Below, in pieces: positions 53,175 to 61,277 of a stretch of DNA of 64,000 nucleotides; the stretch's first letter is position 1, and every line of letters starts with the position of its first letter. The notes under the pieces are model-generated. The model saw only the letters and a program-made list of their open reading frames with translations. It ran no database searches and was not told the DNA's origin. The stretch lies in assembly GCA_011525785.1 (NCBI GenBank), contig WYBT01000042.1, positions 62,001 through 126,000 on the forward strand. The letters run 5' to 3'. Position numbers and translations under genes: made by a program. The DNA comes from Planctomycetaceae bacterium (GTDB taxonomy: Bacteria; Planctomycetota; UBA1135; GCA-002686595).

Positions 53175-54623
53175 ATGCGCAATCGTTCCTTCGCTCGATC
53201 CACACGCCGCGGCAGCGTGCTGCTGGCCTGCCTGGGCATCGTGCTGACGATGGCGGCGATGAGCGCGCTGCTGCTGCAACTGGAGACGACGCGCGCGCGC
53301 CAGCAGCTCTTCAGCGCGGACCAGAAGCGCGCCTTGAATCTCGCGGAAGCCGGACTCGCGGAGGCTTACTACGGCCTCACGGTGGGGCTGACCGGCGCGG
53401 TGGGTACGCCCGGGTCGCCGGCGCGCTTCGGCGACGGGCTGTTCTGGGTCGAGGCGGACGAACTGCCCAACGAGCTGATCAGCCTGGAGAGCACGGGCAT
53501 GTGCGGCGTGGGTCGCGCGACGCTCGGTTTGGTGGTGCGGCGCGTTCCGGTCTCGATCGCGTCGCTGGGCGTGATGGGCGGCGATCGGGTCACGATCGGC
53601 AACCGCGTGCTCGTCGACAGCTACGACTCGCGCGAGAGCGCCGCGCCGACCGATGAAGCGCCGCTCTCGAACAGCTTCCGCATTCAGAGCAACGGCGACA
53701 TCACGGTCGGCGGCAACGCTCGCATCGAGGGCGACGCGACGCCGGGGCCGTCGGGATCGGTGCTGCTCTCCACGGGCGCCACCGTGACCGGCGCGACGAC
53801 GCCCAGCGCCGCTCCGGTCACGCTGCCGACGATTCAGACGCCGCAGTTGCCGGACAAGGCGTTCACCAATCCGCTCCTGCCGAGCCAGCTCGCGCTGCCC
53901 TCCGGCGAGGGCGCCTATGGCGACGTGACCATCCTCGCCGGCTCCAAGCTGACCGTGACCGGGCCGGCGACGCTCTCGATCGAGGAGCTCTCGATCGGCG
54001 CCGCCGCGCACCTGCACTTCGACACCAGCGCGGGGCCGATCACGCTGTACGTGAAGGACTGGCTCAACCTGGCCTCGACGGCGCAGGTGACCTTCTCCAA
54101 CCGCGACCCCAAGCTCCTCACCGTGATGGTGGCCGCGTCGCAGACGCAAGATCGCAACGGCGATCTGTTGCCCGATCCGCCGGTGAATTTCAGCTACCCG
54201 GGCGTGTTCTACGGCTCGCTCTACGCGCCCCAGGCGCGCTTGGCGCTCCCGAACGGCTTTGAGTTCTTCGGCGCGCTCGCGGCCAAGGATCTGGCGCTGG
54301 GCGGCAACTCGAAGGTGCACTTCGATGTCGCGCTCGAGACGGAGAGCAACGGCGAGGCCAGCGCCGTGAACAAGCTCGCCTGGCGTGTGATCGACGTGCC
54401 CTTGGAAGTGGCGCGGAAGTTCGCTCCGGATCCTTTCGAGGCGCTGGGCGTCGACCCCGACACGCTCGAGAAACCTGCGGACGCGCACGAAGACGCCGGG
54501 TACATGATCCACATCCTCTACATCGACCTCTCCGACATGCCCAGGAGCTACCGCGGGCCCGAGTCCGCCTTCGACTGGGGCCAGGTGAAGTCGGTGACCA
54601 AGATCCTGCGCCAGCTCTTGTGA
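53175..54623 (+). CDS. PilX-like pilus assembly protein
   Basis: 482 residues from an ATG with AAGGAG 8 bases upstream. The N-terminus RGSVLLACLGIVLTMAAMSA followed by LLQLETTRARQQLFSADQKR and ALNLAEAGLAEAYYGLTVGL is the PilX/PilX_N-type stem; the prepilin Glu is not conserved, as in several PilX proteins. The large C-terminal domain has beta-helix-like repeats (SNGDITVGGNARIEGDA, LNLASTAQVTFSNRD). Surface-exposed adhesive or scaffold role likely. Coupled to the HEAT-like gene by TGATG. Confidence 0.82.
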   Translation: MRNRSFARSTRRGSVLLACLGIVLTMAAMSALLLQLETTRARQQLFSADQKRALNLAEAGLAEAYYGLTVGLTGAVGTPGSPARFGDGLFWVEADELPNELISLESTGMCGVGRATLGLVVRRVPVSIASLGVMGGDRVTIGNRVLVDSYDSRESAAPTDEAPLSNSFRIQSNGDITVGGNARIEGDATPGPSGSVLLSTGATVTGATTPSAAPVTLPTIQTPQLPDKAFTNPLLPSQLALPSGEGAYGDVTILAGSKLTVTGPATLSIEELSIGAAAHLHFDTSAGPITLYVKDWLNLASTAQVTFSNRDPKLLTVMVAASQTQDRNGDLLPDPPVNFSYPGVFYGSLYAPQARLALPNGFEFFGALAAKDLALGGNSKVHFDVALETESNGEASAVNKLAWRVIDVPLEVARKFAPDPFEALGVDPDTLEKPADAHEDAGYMIHILYIDLSDMPRSYRGPESAFDWGQVKSVTKILRQLL

Positions 54624-55921
54624 TGCGCGCCGCAGCCATCCTCGCCGCCGTCGCGTTGGTCGCGGCGCCGGCGCACCCGCAACACGCCGCTCCGAGCGCG
54701 AGCGCGACCGCGTCGCCCCGCAGCGATGCGCCTGACCCGCGGCTCGATGCGCTGATCGCGGCCTGTTCGGCCGTCGAGCGCGAGCAAACGGTCCACGCGC
54801 TGCTCCGCGAGCGCAACTTCGTCACCTGGGCCGTGCGCCTGCGTCTGGGCCTGGGCGCGAGCCGCGTGGAGTGGGACGAGTGCGTGCTCGACGTGACCGC
54901 GCGAGCGCTGCGTTCGTCGGCCAGCCTCGCGCGCGACGAGATCGTGGCCCAGCTCTTCGAAGCCAGCGAGCCGCTGCCCTTCGCGGCAGCCATGAACGTG
55001 CTCGGTGAACTGGGCGACGAGCGCGACCTCGCGATGTTGGTCGATTGGGCGGCGACGTTCGCGGCCTTCCTCGAAGGCGAGGAGTCTGCAAGCACGGCCG
55101 CGGAAGCGCTGCGCGAGTCGTGTGCGCGCCTCGCGGCGCTCTCCGCGCGCGACGCGCGAGCGTGGCGGCGCGAAATCGAGCGTGCGAGCGAGACCTTTCG
55201 AGTGGCGTTGGTGCGAGCTCTGGCCGACTGCGCCTCGGACGACGCGCTCGTCCGCTTGAGCGAGCAGCTCGGACAAGGACACGTGAACGACGCGGTCGTG
55301 CTGGCCGAACTGGCGCGCGCGGCGCGGCGAGCAGATCGGCTGCACGACGAACAGGTGCGCCGCAGCGTGCGCGCGCTGCTCGGCGCGGAGAGCGAGCTGC
55401 GCCGCGAGGCCGCGTTGTGCGCGGGCGCGCTGGGCGACGAAGAGGCTGCACGCGAGCTCGTGGCGTTGCTCGCGGACGCCTCGAGCGGAGTGCGCAGCAA
55501 TGCGCTGTGGGCGCTCGAGCACCTGACGGGGCGCCGCCTGGGCGCCGCTGAAGCGAATTGGTCGCGCTGGATCACGGCCGAGACCGACTGGTGGCGGGAC
55601 GAGGCGCCGAGTCTGCTGCGCGAACTCGGCGGTGCGGATGCGCGAGGTCGAGTCGCGGCGGCGAGCGCGCTCGTCGCCCATCGTTTCCCGCGCCACACGC
55701 TGGCCGCAGAGCTCGCTGCGGCGCTGCCGCTCAACGACCGCGGCGCGGCCCCGATCGTGCTCGCGGGGCTGCGGCAACTGCGCTCGCTGAACGCGCAGGC
55801 CCCGCTCGAGCGCGCGCGCGCACAGACGCAGGACGCAGCGATCCGCGCGGACATCGACGCGACCCTGGCGGTGTTGCGCGGCCTGCCGGCGCGGCGCGGC
55901 GGCGCGAGCGAGTCCCAGTAG
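54623..55921 (+). CDS. Exported HEAT-repeat-like protein
   Basis: 432 residues, ATG overlapping the previous TGA. Signal peptide MRAAAILAAVALVAAPAHP. Repeated helical pairs of HEAT type: LVRALADCASDDALVRLSEQ, RRSVRALLGAESELRREAAL, CAGALGDEEAARELVALLAD, GVRSNALWALEHLTGRRLGA, each with Asp/Arg-rich turns. HEAT repeats give a curved protein-binding scaffold. Its place behind the prepilin genes suggests an adapter of the pilus/secretion apparatus, or an unrelated envelope protein in the same transcript. Confidence 0.78.
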   Translation: MRAAAILAAVALVAAPAHPQHAAPSASATASPRSDAPDPRLDALIAACSAVEREQTVHALLRERNFVTWAVRLRLGLGASRVEWDECVLDVTARALRSSASLARDEIVAQLFEASEPLPFAAAMNVLGELGDERDLAMLVDWAATFAAFLEGEESASTAAEALRESCARLAALSARDARAWRREIERASETFRVALVRALADCASDDALVRLSEQLGQGHVNDAVVLAELARAARRADRLHDEQVRRSVRALLGAESELRREAALCAGALGDEEAARELVALLADASSGVRSNALWALEHLTGRRLGAAEANWSRWITAETDWWRDEAPSLLRELGGADARGRVAAASALVAHRFPRHTLAAELAAALPLNDRGAAPIVLAGLRQLRSLNAQAPLERARAQTQDAAIRADIDATLAVLRGLPARRGGASESQ

Positions 55922-55997
55922 CCGCACGGGGCCGCGGGCGGCGCTCAAGCCCCCGCACTCCCTGGTCGATCCGCGCCGCGAGGAACCTCGCCGCGCC

Positions 55998-56450
55998 ATG
56001 ACCCGCTACCGCCGCCGCCTTCGACTGATCCTTCCGAGAGTGCAACTGCGCTTGATCGGCGCGATGGCGTCGGTCGCAGCGCTCGCGCTGCTGCTCGAGT
56101 ACACGCTGCTCGTGCGCAGCGTGCTGCACATCGCCGAGTCGCTGCCCCACGACCGCCAAGTGCTGATTGCGCACGCCTCCAGCAGCCTGGGCTGGGTGCT
56201 CGCCGCCACGACCGGCCTCGTGCTCCCCGTTCTGATCCTGGTCGCGCTGATGGTCTCGCACCGCTTCTGCGGTCCGATCTACCGCTTCCAGGTCTACCTG
56301 TCGGCCGTGGCGGCCGGGACCGAGCGCGGCGAGTGCCGCCTGCGCAAGGGCGACGACCTGCAGGAGCTGTGCGACTTGATCAACAAGACCACAGCCGCCG
56401 CGCGGCAGTCGACGGCCGCCGCTAGCGCTCCCGCCCGCGAAGCAGCCTAG
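55998..56450 (+). CDS. Small membrane protein with HAMP-like cytoplasmic tail
   Basis: 150 residues. Two transmembrane helices (GAMASVAALALLLEYTLLVR and SLGWVLAATTGLVLPVLILVA) bracket a short periplasmic loop. After the second, VSHRFCGPIYRFQVYLSAVA then GDDLQELCDLINKTTAA resemble a HAMP or pre-HAMP linker, with PIYR typical of HAMP starts. No kinase or receiver domain. It lies 13 bases upstream of the sensor kinase, so is probably a signalling partner. Confidence 0.75.
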   Translation: MTRYRRRLRLILPRVQLRLIGAMASVAALALLLEYTLLVRSVLHIAESLPHDRQVLIAHASSSLGWVLAATTGLVLPVLILVALMVSHRFCGPIYRFQVYLSAVAAGTERGECRLRKGDDLQELCDLINKTTAAARQSTAAASAPAREAA

Positions 56451-56463
56451 AGGTGCGAGCGCA

Positions 56464-58389
56464 GTGTCCCTCCGCGCACGCATCGCACTGATCCTCGCGG
56501 CCGTGGTGGTCGGCTACGCGCTCGTCGATCAAGCCCTGCAGCACACCTTGGTGCTGCCGCGCTTCGCGCAGCTCGAACTCGACAGCGCGCGCGCCGAGAT
56601 CGAGCGCGTGCGCGCCGCGTTGCTGGACGAAGTCGAGCGCGTCGACGACCACGCGCGCCGCATGGCCTCCTCGGACGAGCTGTGCCGCTTCGTCGAGAGC
56701 GCCGAGCAGAGCGTCCCCGCCTCGTTCGTCGAGTCCAACCTCGGCCTGGGTTCGTTCCGCAGCGCCGGACTCAACCTGATCTACGTCGTCGCGCGCGACG
56801 GCGCCGTGCGTTTCGGCGACTTCCGCGAGCTCTCCGATGGCTCGAAGCTGCGCTGGCGCGATGTCGAGATGCAGCGCTTCGCGGCCTCGCACTCGCTGCT
56901 GGTCAAGCCGCGCCGCAGCGCCGAGGGCGCCGAGCTGACGCCGCTCAACGTTCAGGGACTGGTGCTTACCGACGTCGGTCCGATGGCGACCAGCTCGCGT
57001 CCGATCCTCGCCAGCGACGGGCTCGGCGCGTGGTACGGGACGCTGGTCGTCGGACGGCTGCTGTCGGGCGACGTGGTCGAGCGCGTCGCACGCCAGACCA
57101 AGACGCGCGTCTCGCTGTGGTCGCTGGAGAGCGAAGAGATTCCGGCCGAAGACCGCGCGCAGCTCGACGCGGTGACGAGTTCGTCCGAGCCCGCGGTGGT
57201 CGAGCGCTCGGACGAGTGGCTCGCGGCCTACACGACGCTCAACGACGCGCGCGACATCCCGGCGCTGCTGGTGCGCGCCGACGTCCCGCGCCCGATCTCG
57301 CGCAGCGGAGCGGAGGCCGCGCGCTACGCCTTCATCTCGACCGCCACGTCGGGCTTCCTGCTGCTGCTCGTGCTGCTGTATGTGCTGCGACGCTCGGTGA
57401 TCGACCCGATCACGCTGCTGACGCGCCACGCGGTCGAGATCGGCGCCAGCGACGACTACTCGCGGCGCCTGAACGTGCAGCGCGACGACGAACTCGGCGC
57501 GCTGGCCCGCGAGTTCGACGGCATGCTCGAAAAGCTCGAGCGCTCACACGCCGCCATGGTGCGCGCTGCCCGCGACGCCGGCATGAGCGAGATCGCCACC
57601 GGCATCCTGCACAACATCGGCAACGTGCTGAACAGCGTGAACGTGTCGGCCAACCTGCTCACGGCGCGGGTGCACGAGAGCAAGCTCGCCAAGCTCGAGA
57701 AGTTGCGCGAGCTGGTCGAATCCAAGGGCGAGCGGCTGGGCGAGTTCATCTCCGCCGACCCCAAGGGCAAGCACGTGGCGCCGTTCCTGGGCGAGGTCAC
57801 GCGCGCGCTCCGCACGGAGCACGACGAGCGCGCCAAGGAGCTGCAGTCGCTCTCCGAGGGGATCGAGCACATGCGCGCGCTGGTCGCGGCTCAACAGGAG
57901 CTCGCGGGCACGACCGAGGTGCGCGAAGCGATCGATCTGCGCGCGCAGCTCGCGCTCGCCGCCGACATCGCCGCGCGCGCCGTCGGCCCCAACGCGGCGC
58001 GCGTCGAGTTCGACGTCGCCGAGGTCGGTCGGCCGCGCCTGGATCGCCACAAGCTGGTCCAGATCGTCGTCAACCTCGTCAAGAACGCCTCCGAGTCCAT
58101 CGCCGAACACGGCGGCGGCGGCGGCATTCGCGTGCGCGCGGCGCTAGCGGGAGACGTGCTGCGCATCGAAGTGCGCGACGAGGGCGTCGGCATCGCGGCG
58201 GAGAACCTGACGCGCGTCTTCCACCACGGCTTCACCACCAAGCGCGGCGGGCACGGCTTCGGCCTGCACTCCTCGGCCAACGCGGCGGTCGAGATGGGCG
58301 GCCGACTGAGCGCGCAGAGCGAAGGGCCCGGCCGCGGAGCGACGTTCGTGCTCGAGTTGCCATTGGAGCGGCGCGCGCAGGCCGCCTGA
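56464..58389 (+). CDS. CHASE4/HAMP sensor histidine kinase
   Basis: 641 residues from a GTG at 56464 after the small membrane gene. TM1 (LILAAVVVGYALVDQ), extracellular CHASE4-like sensor with SNLGLGSFRSAGLNLIYVVA and GLGAWYGTLVVGRLLS, TM2 near 285-305 (TATSGFLLLLVLLYVL), HAMP (RRSVIDPITLLTRHAVEI, RDDELGALAREFDGML), and an unusual H-box ATGILHNIGNVLNSVNVS with H383 (HNIGN) at the phosphorylation site. HATPase: LVKNASESIA (N-box), VRDEGVGIAAENLTRVFHH, GFTTKRGGHGFGLHSSANA (G-boxes). It senses an extracytoplasmic cue and presumably phosphorylates the adjacent receiver protein. Confidence 0.92.
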   Translation: MSLRARIALILAAVVVGYALVDQALQHTLVLPRFAQLELDSARAEIERVRAALLDEVERVDDHARRMASSDELCRFVESAEQSVPASFVESNLGLGSFRSAGLNLIYVVARDGAVRFGDFRELSDGSKLRWRDVEMQRFAASHSLLVKPRRSAEGAELTPLNVQGLVLTDVGPMATSSRPILASDGLGAWYGTLVVGRLLSGDVVERVARQTKTRVSLWSLESEEIPAEDRAQLDAVTSSSEPAVVERSDEWLAAYTTLNDARDIPALLVRADVPRPISRSGAEAARYAFISTATSGFLLLLVLLYVLRRSVIDPITLLTRHAVEIGASDDYSRRLNVQRDDELGALAREFDGMLEKLERSHAAMVRAARDAGMSEIATGILHNIGNVLNSVNVSANLLTARVHESKLAKLEKLRELVESKGERLGEFISADPKGKHVAPFLGEVTRALRTEHDERAKELQSLSEGIEHMRALVAAQQELAGTTEVREAIDLRAQLALAADIAARAVGPNAARVEFDVAEVGRPRLDRHKLVQIVVNLVKNASESIAEHGGGGGIRVRAALAGDVLRIEVRDEGVGIAAENLTRVFHHGFTTKRGGHGFGLHSSANAAVEMGGRLSAQSEGPGRGATFVLELPLERRAQAA

Positions 58390-58399
58390 GGACCCCACC

Positions 58400-59701
58400 A
58401 TGCAGAGCTTCGACAACCGACGCGTGCTGATCGTCGACGACAACGCCGCGATCCACGGCGACTTCAAGAAGATCCTGGGCAGCTCGGCGCAGGACGACTC
58501 GGGCCTGGCGGCGAGCGAGGACGCGCTGTTCGGCGACGATTCGCCGCAGCCCGCGGCCAAACCCACGCCGGGGCCGAGCTACGAGCTCGCCTTCGCACTG
58601 CAGGGCCAGGACGCGCTCGCGACGGTCGAAGCCGCGCGCAAGGCGGGCACTCCCTTCGCGCTCGCGTTCGTCGACATGCGCATGCCGCCGGGCTGGGACG
58701 GCGTCGAGACGATCCAGCGCCTGTGGCAGGCCGAGCCCGACCTGCAGGTCGTGATCTGCACGGCGTTCTCCGACTACAGCTGGCCCGAGATGGTCGAGAA
58801 GCTCGGCCGCAGCGACCGGCTGCTGATCCTCAAGAAGCCCTTCGACGCTGTCGAGGTGGCGCAGCTCGCCGCCGCGCTGACCGAGAAGTGGAACACGATC
58901 ATGAGCGAGCGGGCGCACCTGGCGAACGTGCAGCGCGCCGAGATGCAGGCGCGCGCGTACGCCTCGTCGCTCGAGACCGTCAACCGCGCGCTCGAGACCT
59001 CGTGGGCCAAGGCCGACGCCGAGGTGAAGGGCAATCGCCGCATGCTGCTGCGCGCCGCGGACGAGCTGCTCGCGCCCGCGCTGTCGGTCGTGGCCGACTC
59101 GCTCGCGAGCGGCGATCCCCAGCGCGACGGCGAGCAGTACGAACTCGCCAGTTCGAGCGCGCGTCACCTGGCCCACGCGCTCGAGCAGTTCATCGCCCTG
59201 GCGCGCATCAACGGCGCGAGCACTCCCGCTCCGACGCGTCCCGTGGATGCCCCCTCGCTGATCGCGCAAGTCGTCGCCAGCGTCGACAAACCGCTGCGCG
59301 AGCGCATCCGCATCGACACGAGGCGCGCTCCGGCGCCGGAGTCGCTGCTGTCGAACATCGACCAGCTCACCACCGCGCTGCGCGAGCTCGTCGACAACGC
59401 CCTGCGCTGCTCACGCGACGGCGAGGTGCTCTTGAGCGTCGAGACCGCGCCCAGCGACGCGCGCAGCGACGCCTGCGTCTCGTTCATCGTCGAAGACCGC
59501 GGGCCGGGCGTCTCGCGCGACGCGCTCAAGCGCCTGTTCGAGCCCTTCGGCCACGCGCCCGTCGCCGGCGCCGAATCCAACGGCGCGGGCCTGGGCCTGG
59601 CGCTCGCCAAACGCATCGCCGAATCGCTCGGCGGCGGCCTGAGCTACGAACCCGCCGAGTCCGGCGGCTCGCGCTTCAAGCTGCGCCTGCCGGTGGTTTG
59701 A
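58400..59701 (+). CDS. Receiver-ATPase hybrid (response regulator with HATPase domain)
   Basis: 433 residues. Receiver domain: RVLIVDDNAAIHGDFKKILG, phosphoacceptor D92 in AFVDMRMPPGWDGVETIQRL and Lys in LILKKPFDAVEVAQLAAAL; a 40-residue Asp/Pro-rich insertion follows alpha-1. A helical region (about 170-260) lacks a clear histidine phosphorylation site, but the C-terminal HATPase is intact: LRELVDNALRCSRDGEV (N-box), VEDRGPGVSRDALKRLF, ESNGAGLGLALAKRIAESLG. It is 10 bases after the kinase gene. It could act as kinase or phosphatase for another partner. Its last 92 bases are repeated at 60738-60829. Confidence 0.9.
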   Translation: MQSFDNRRVLIVDDNAAIHGDFKKILGSSAQDDSGLAASEDALFGDDSPQPAAKPTPGPSYELAFALQGQDALATVEAARKAGTPFALAFVDMRMPPGWDGVETIQRLWQAEPDLQVVICTAFSDYSWPEMVEKLGRSDRLLILKKPFDAVEVAQLAAALTEKWNTIMSERAHLANVQRAEMQARAYASSLETVNRALETSWAKADAEVKGNRRMLLRAADELLAPALSVVADSLASGDPQRDGEQYELASSSARHLAHALEQFIALARINGASTPAPTRPVDAPSLIAQVVASVDKPLRERIRIDTRRAPAPESLLSNIDQLTTALRELVDNALRCSRDGEVLLSVETAPSDARSDACVSFIVEDRGPGVSRDALKRLFEPFGHAPVAGAESNGAGLGLALAKRIAESLGGGLSYEPAESGGSRFKLRLPVV

Positions 59702-59706
59702 GAGCG
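59615..59706. repeat. Direct repeat, copy 1 (3' end of receiver-ATPase gene)
   Basis: 92 bases spanning the last codons (coding for AESLGGGLSYEP onward), the stop and five following bases. Copy 2 at 60738-60829 differs at only two positions, both silent. The two copies bracket a single antisense secreted-protein gene. Confidence 0.93.
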
Positions 59707-59716
59707 GAGCGCCCGA

Positions 59717-60601
59717 CTACTTCACCAGCGTCAGGGTGTCCTGGCCTTTGACAACGACGTTCTGGTCTTCGTTGGTCCAGACGTAGCTCGACTGCCAGAC
59801 ATCGCGCTCGATCCGGCCAACCGTGCTCAGGGTTTGACGGGGCACGTTTCCGTTCAAGACTCGTCCACGTTCCCGGGTCACATCGCCGTTCGACTTGATC
59901 TCGCCCTTGAACTCGGCGAGGAAGTACGGCCCCTTGCCCATCGGAGTGAACTCGAGGCCTTCGAACCGGGCGCCGTCGCGCGCCGTGATCACGAAAGCCC
60001 CAGAACCGGTCGCTTGATTCTCGTCGATCCAACTGCCGCGGAATACCGCGCCCGGGAAGATCGTCTTCACGTAGCGCTGCGTCGAAGTTGGGCTCTTGGT
60101 GTCCTTGGCCGCGCGCGCGGAGTTCGTCACCGCCGCACCCGCCTGACTGACCGAGAAAGTGACCGAGCGTTCGGCGCCGTTCTGCTCGTCGATCATGGTC
60201 CCTTTGGCCCTCAGCACGCCGCCCTTGATCTCCGCCTCGAAGCGCGCGCCGGCGCTGATTCCACCCTGGGTCGTCTTGTAGTGCCCGTAGACCACCTCAA
60301 CTTCGCGCAGCGTGATACGCCCATCGCGCGCGATGCTGCCTTCGAAGCGTGAAACGCCACGAGCGAGGCGCGGGTACCACGCCGATGCAGTGACGCGCTC
60401 GCCGTCGCGCGAGTCGATGTGCAGCGCCATCGACCACGAAATCCTGCGGCCGTCGCGGTCTTCTTGCTCTCCTGCGCCCGTCCAGTACGAGTCCACCGGC
60501 AGCGGATCAGCACCCTCGCGCGAGGGCGCGTTTCCTCGCTCTCCGAGCGCAAGGGCGAGCGAGCAGGCGAGCGAAACGACGACGGCTACGAGGCGCTGCA
60601 T
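59717..60601 (-). CDS. Hypothetical secreted protein, inserted between direct repeats
   Basis: 294 residues from the ATG at 60601. Signal peptide MQRLVAVVVSLACSLALALG. The mature part appears beta-rich: VDSYWTGAGEQEDRDGRRIS, RLARGVSRFEGSIARDGRIT, FRGSWIDENQATGSGAFVIT, LEFTPMGKGPYFLAEFKGEI, WTNEDQNVVVKGQDTLTLVK. Family not recognised. It is antisense to the receiver-ATPase gene and starts 15 bases after its stop, and lies exactly between two 92-base direct repeats of that gene's 3' end, so it likely arrived by insertion or local duplication. Confidence 0.75.
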   Translation of the reverse strand: MQRLVAVVVSLACSLALALGERGNAPSREGADPLPVDSYWTGAGEQEDRDGRRISWSMALHIDSRDGERVTASAWYPRLARGVSRFEGSIARDGRITLREVEVVYGHYKTTQGGISAGARFEAEIKGGVLRAKGTMIDEQNGAERSVTFSVSQAGAAVTNSARAAKDTKSPTSTQRYVKTIFPGAVFRGSWIDENQATGSGAFVITARDGARFEGLEFTPMGKGPYFLAEFKGEIKSNGDVTRERGRVLNGNVPRQTLSTVGRIERDVWQSSYVWTNEDQNVVVKGQDTLTLVK

Positions 60602-60737
60602 GGGGTGGGGCTACTCCCTTGAGTTGGACGCCAACCGCAACGATCGGCGCCGGGGCGGCGTCAACGACGGCGCGACTCGCGCGTTGTCACGCGGCGTATC
60701 GAGAGCACGGGTGAATTCGCCAGTCCCGTTCGACGAC

Positions 60738-60829
60738 ATCGCCGAGTCGCTCGGCGGCGGCCTGAGCTACGAACCCGCCGAGTCCGGCGGCTCGCGCTTC
60801 AAGCTGCGCTTGCCGGTGGTTTGAGAGCG
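60738..60829. repeat. Direct repeat, copy 2 (orphan 3' end of receiver-ATPase gene)
   Basis: Duplicate of 59615-59706 with two base changes, still encoding AESLGGGLSYEP...FKLRLPVV and stop but with no upstream domain. It is a non-coding scar. Confidence 0.93.
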
Positions 60830-60843
60830 CGGCAGAACCGCAC

Positions 60844-61119
60844 TCACGACTCGAACTTCGTACCTGGGAAGCGCTCGCGGATCAGTCGGCGCACCTTGGC
60901 GGGCTCGTCGAGCGGGTACTGGCGGCGGTTGACGCGCCGTTCGACGCCGTCGAGCACCTCGAGCCAGTCCTCGAGCAGCGGCGTCTCGAGGACTTCCCAG
61001 CCGTAGTGCCTCCCCGGACGCCAGTAGAAGTCCCAGCGCTCGCGGATCTGGTGCGCCTTGACCTCGATCTTCTCGCCCTCAGCGTCCTTGCGCACCCATT
61101 CGATGTCGTCGCGGGCCAT
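60844..61119 (-). CDS. Small hypothetical cytoplasmic protein
   Basis: 91 residues from the ATG at 61119 (MARDDIEWVRKDAEGEKIEV), chosen over an upstream Arg-rich extension. A compact alpha/beta domain with many charged and aromatic residues (RERWDFYWRPGRHYGWEVLE, LLEDWLEVLDGVERRVNRRQ). It ends RLIRERFPGTKFES. Family not recognised; no signal or membrane segment. Divergent from the kinase gene by 158 bases. Confidence 0.68.
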   Translation of the reverse strand: MARDDIEWVRKDAEGEKIEVKAHQIRERWDFYWRPGRHYGWEVLETPLLEDWLEVLDGVERRVNRRQYPLDEPAKVRRLIRERFPGTKFES

Positions 61120-61277
61120 GTGACCCACCAGGGTAGCCCGCCGACGTCCAGCCGGCGAAGCTGCGTCAGAAGCGACACGCTTCGGAGACTTTCGCGCGAG
61201 CGAGCGTGACACGCGAGGCGCCGCGCCGTCGTGGCCGGTTCGTTCGAGCATCGGACAGTTCGAGGAGAAGACCCTGG

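Noticed and set aside
59615..60829. The orphan 92-base repeat as a small gene
   Set aside because: It only encodes the last 28 residues of the receiver-ATPase and has no start or ribosome-binding site of its own.
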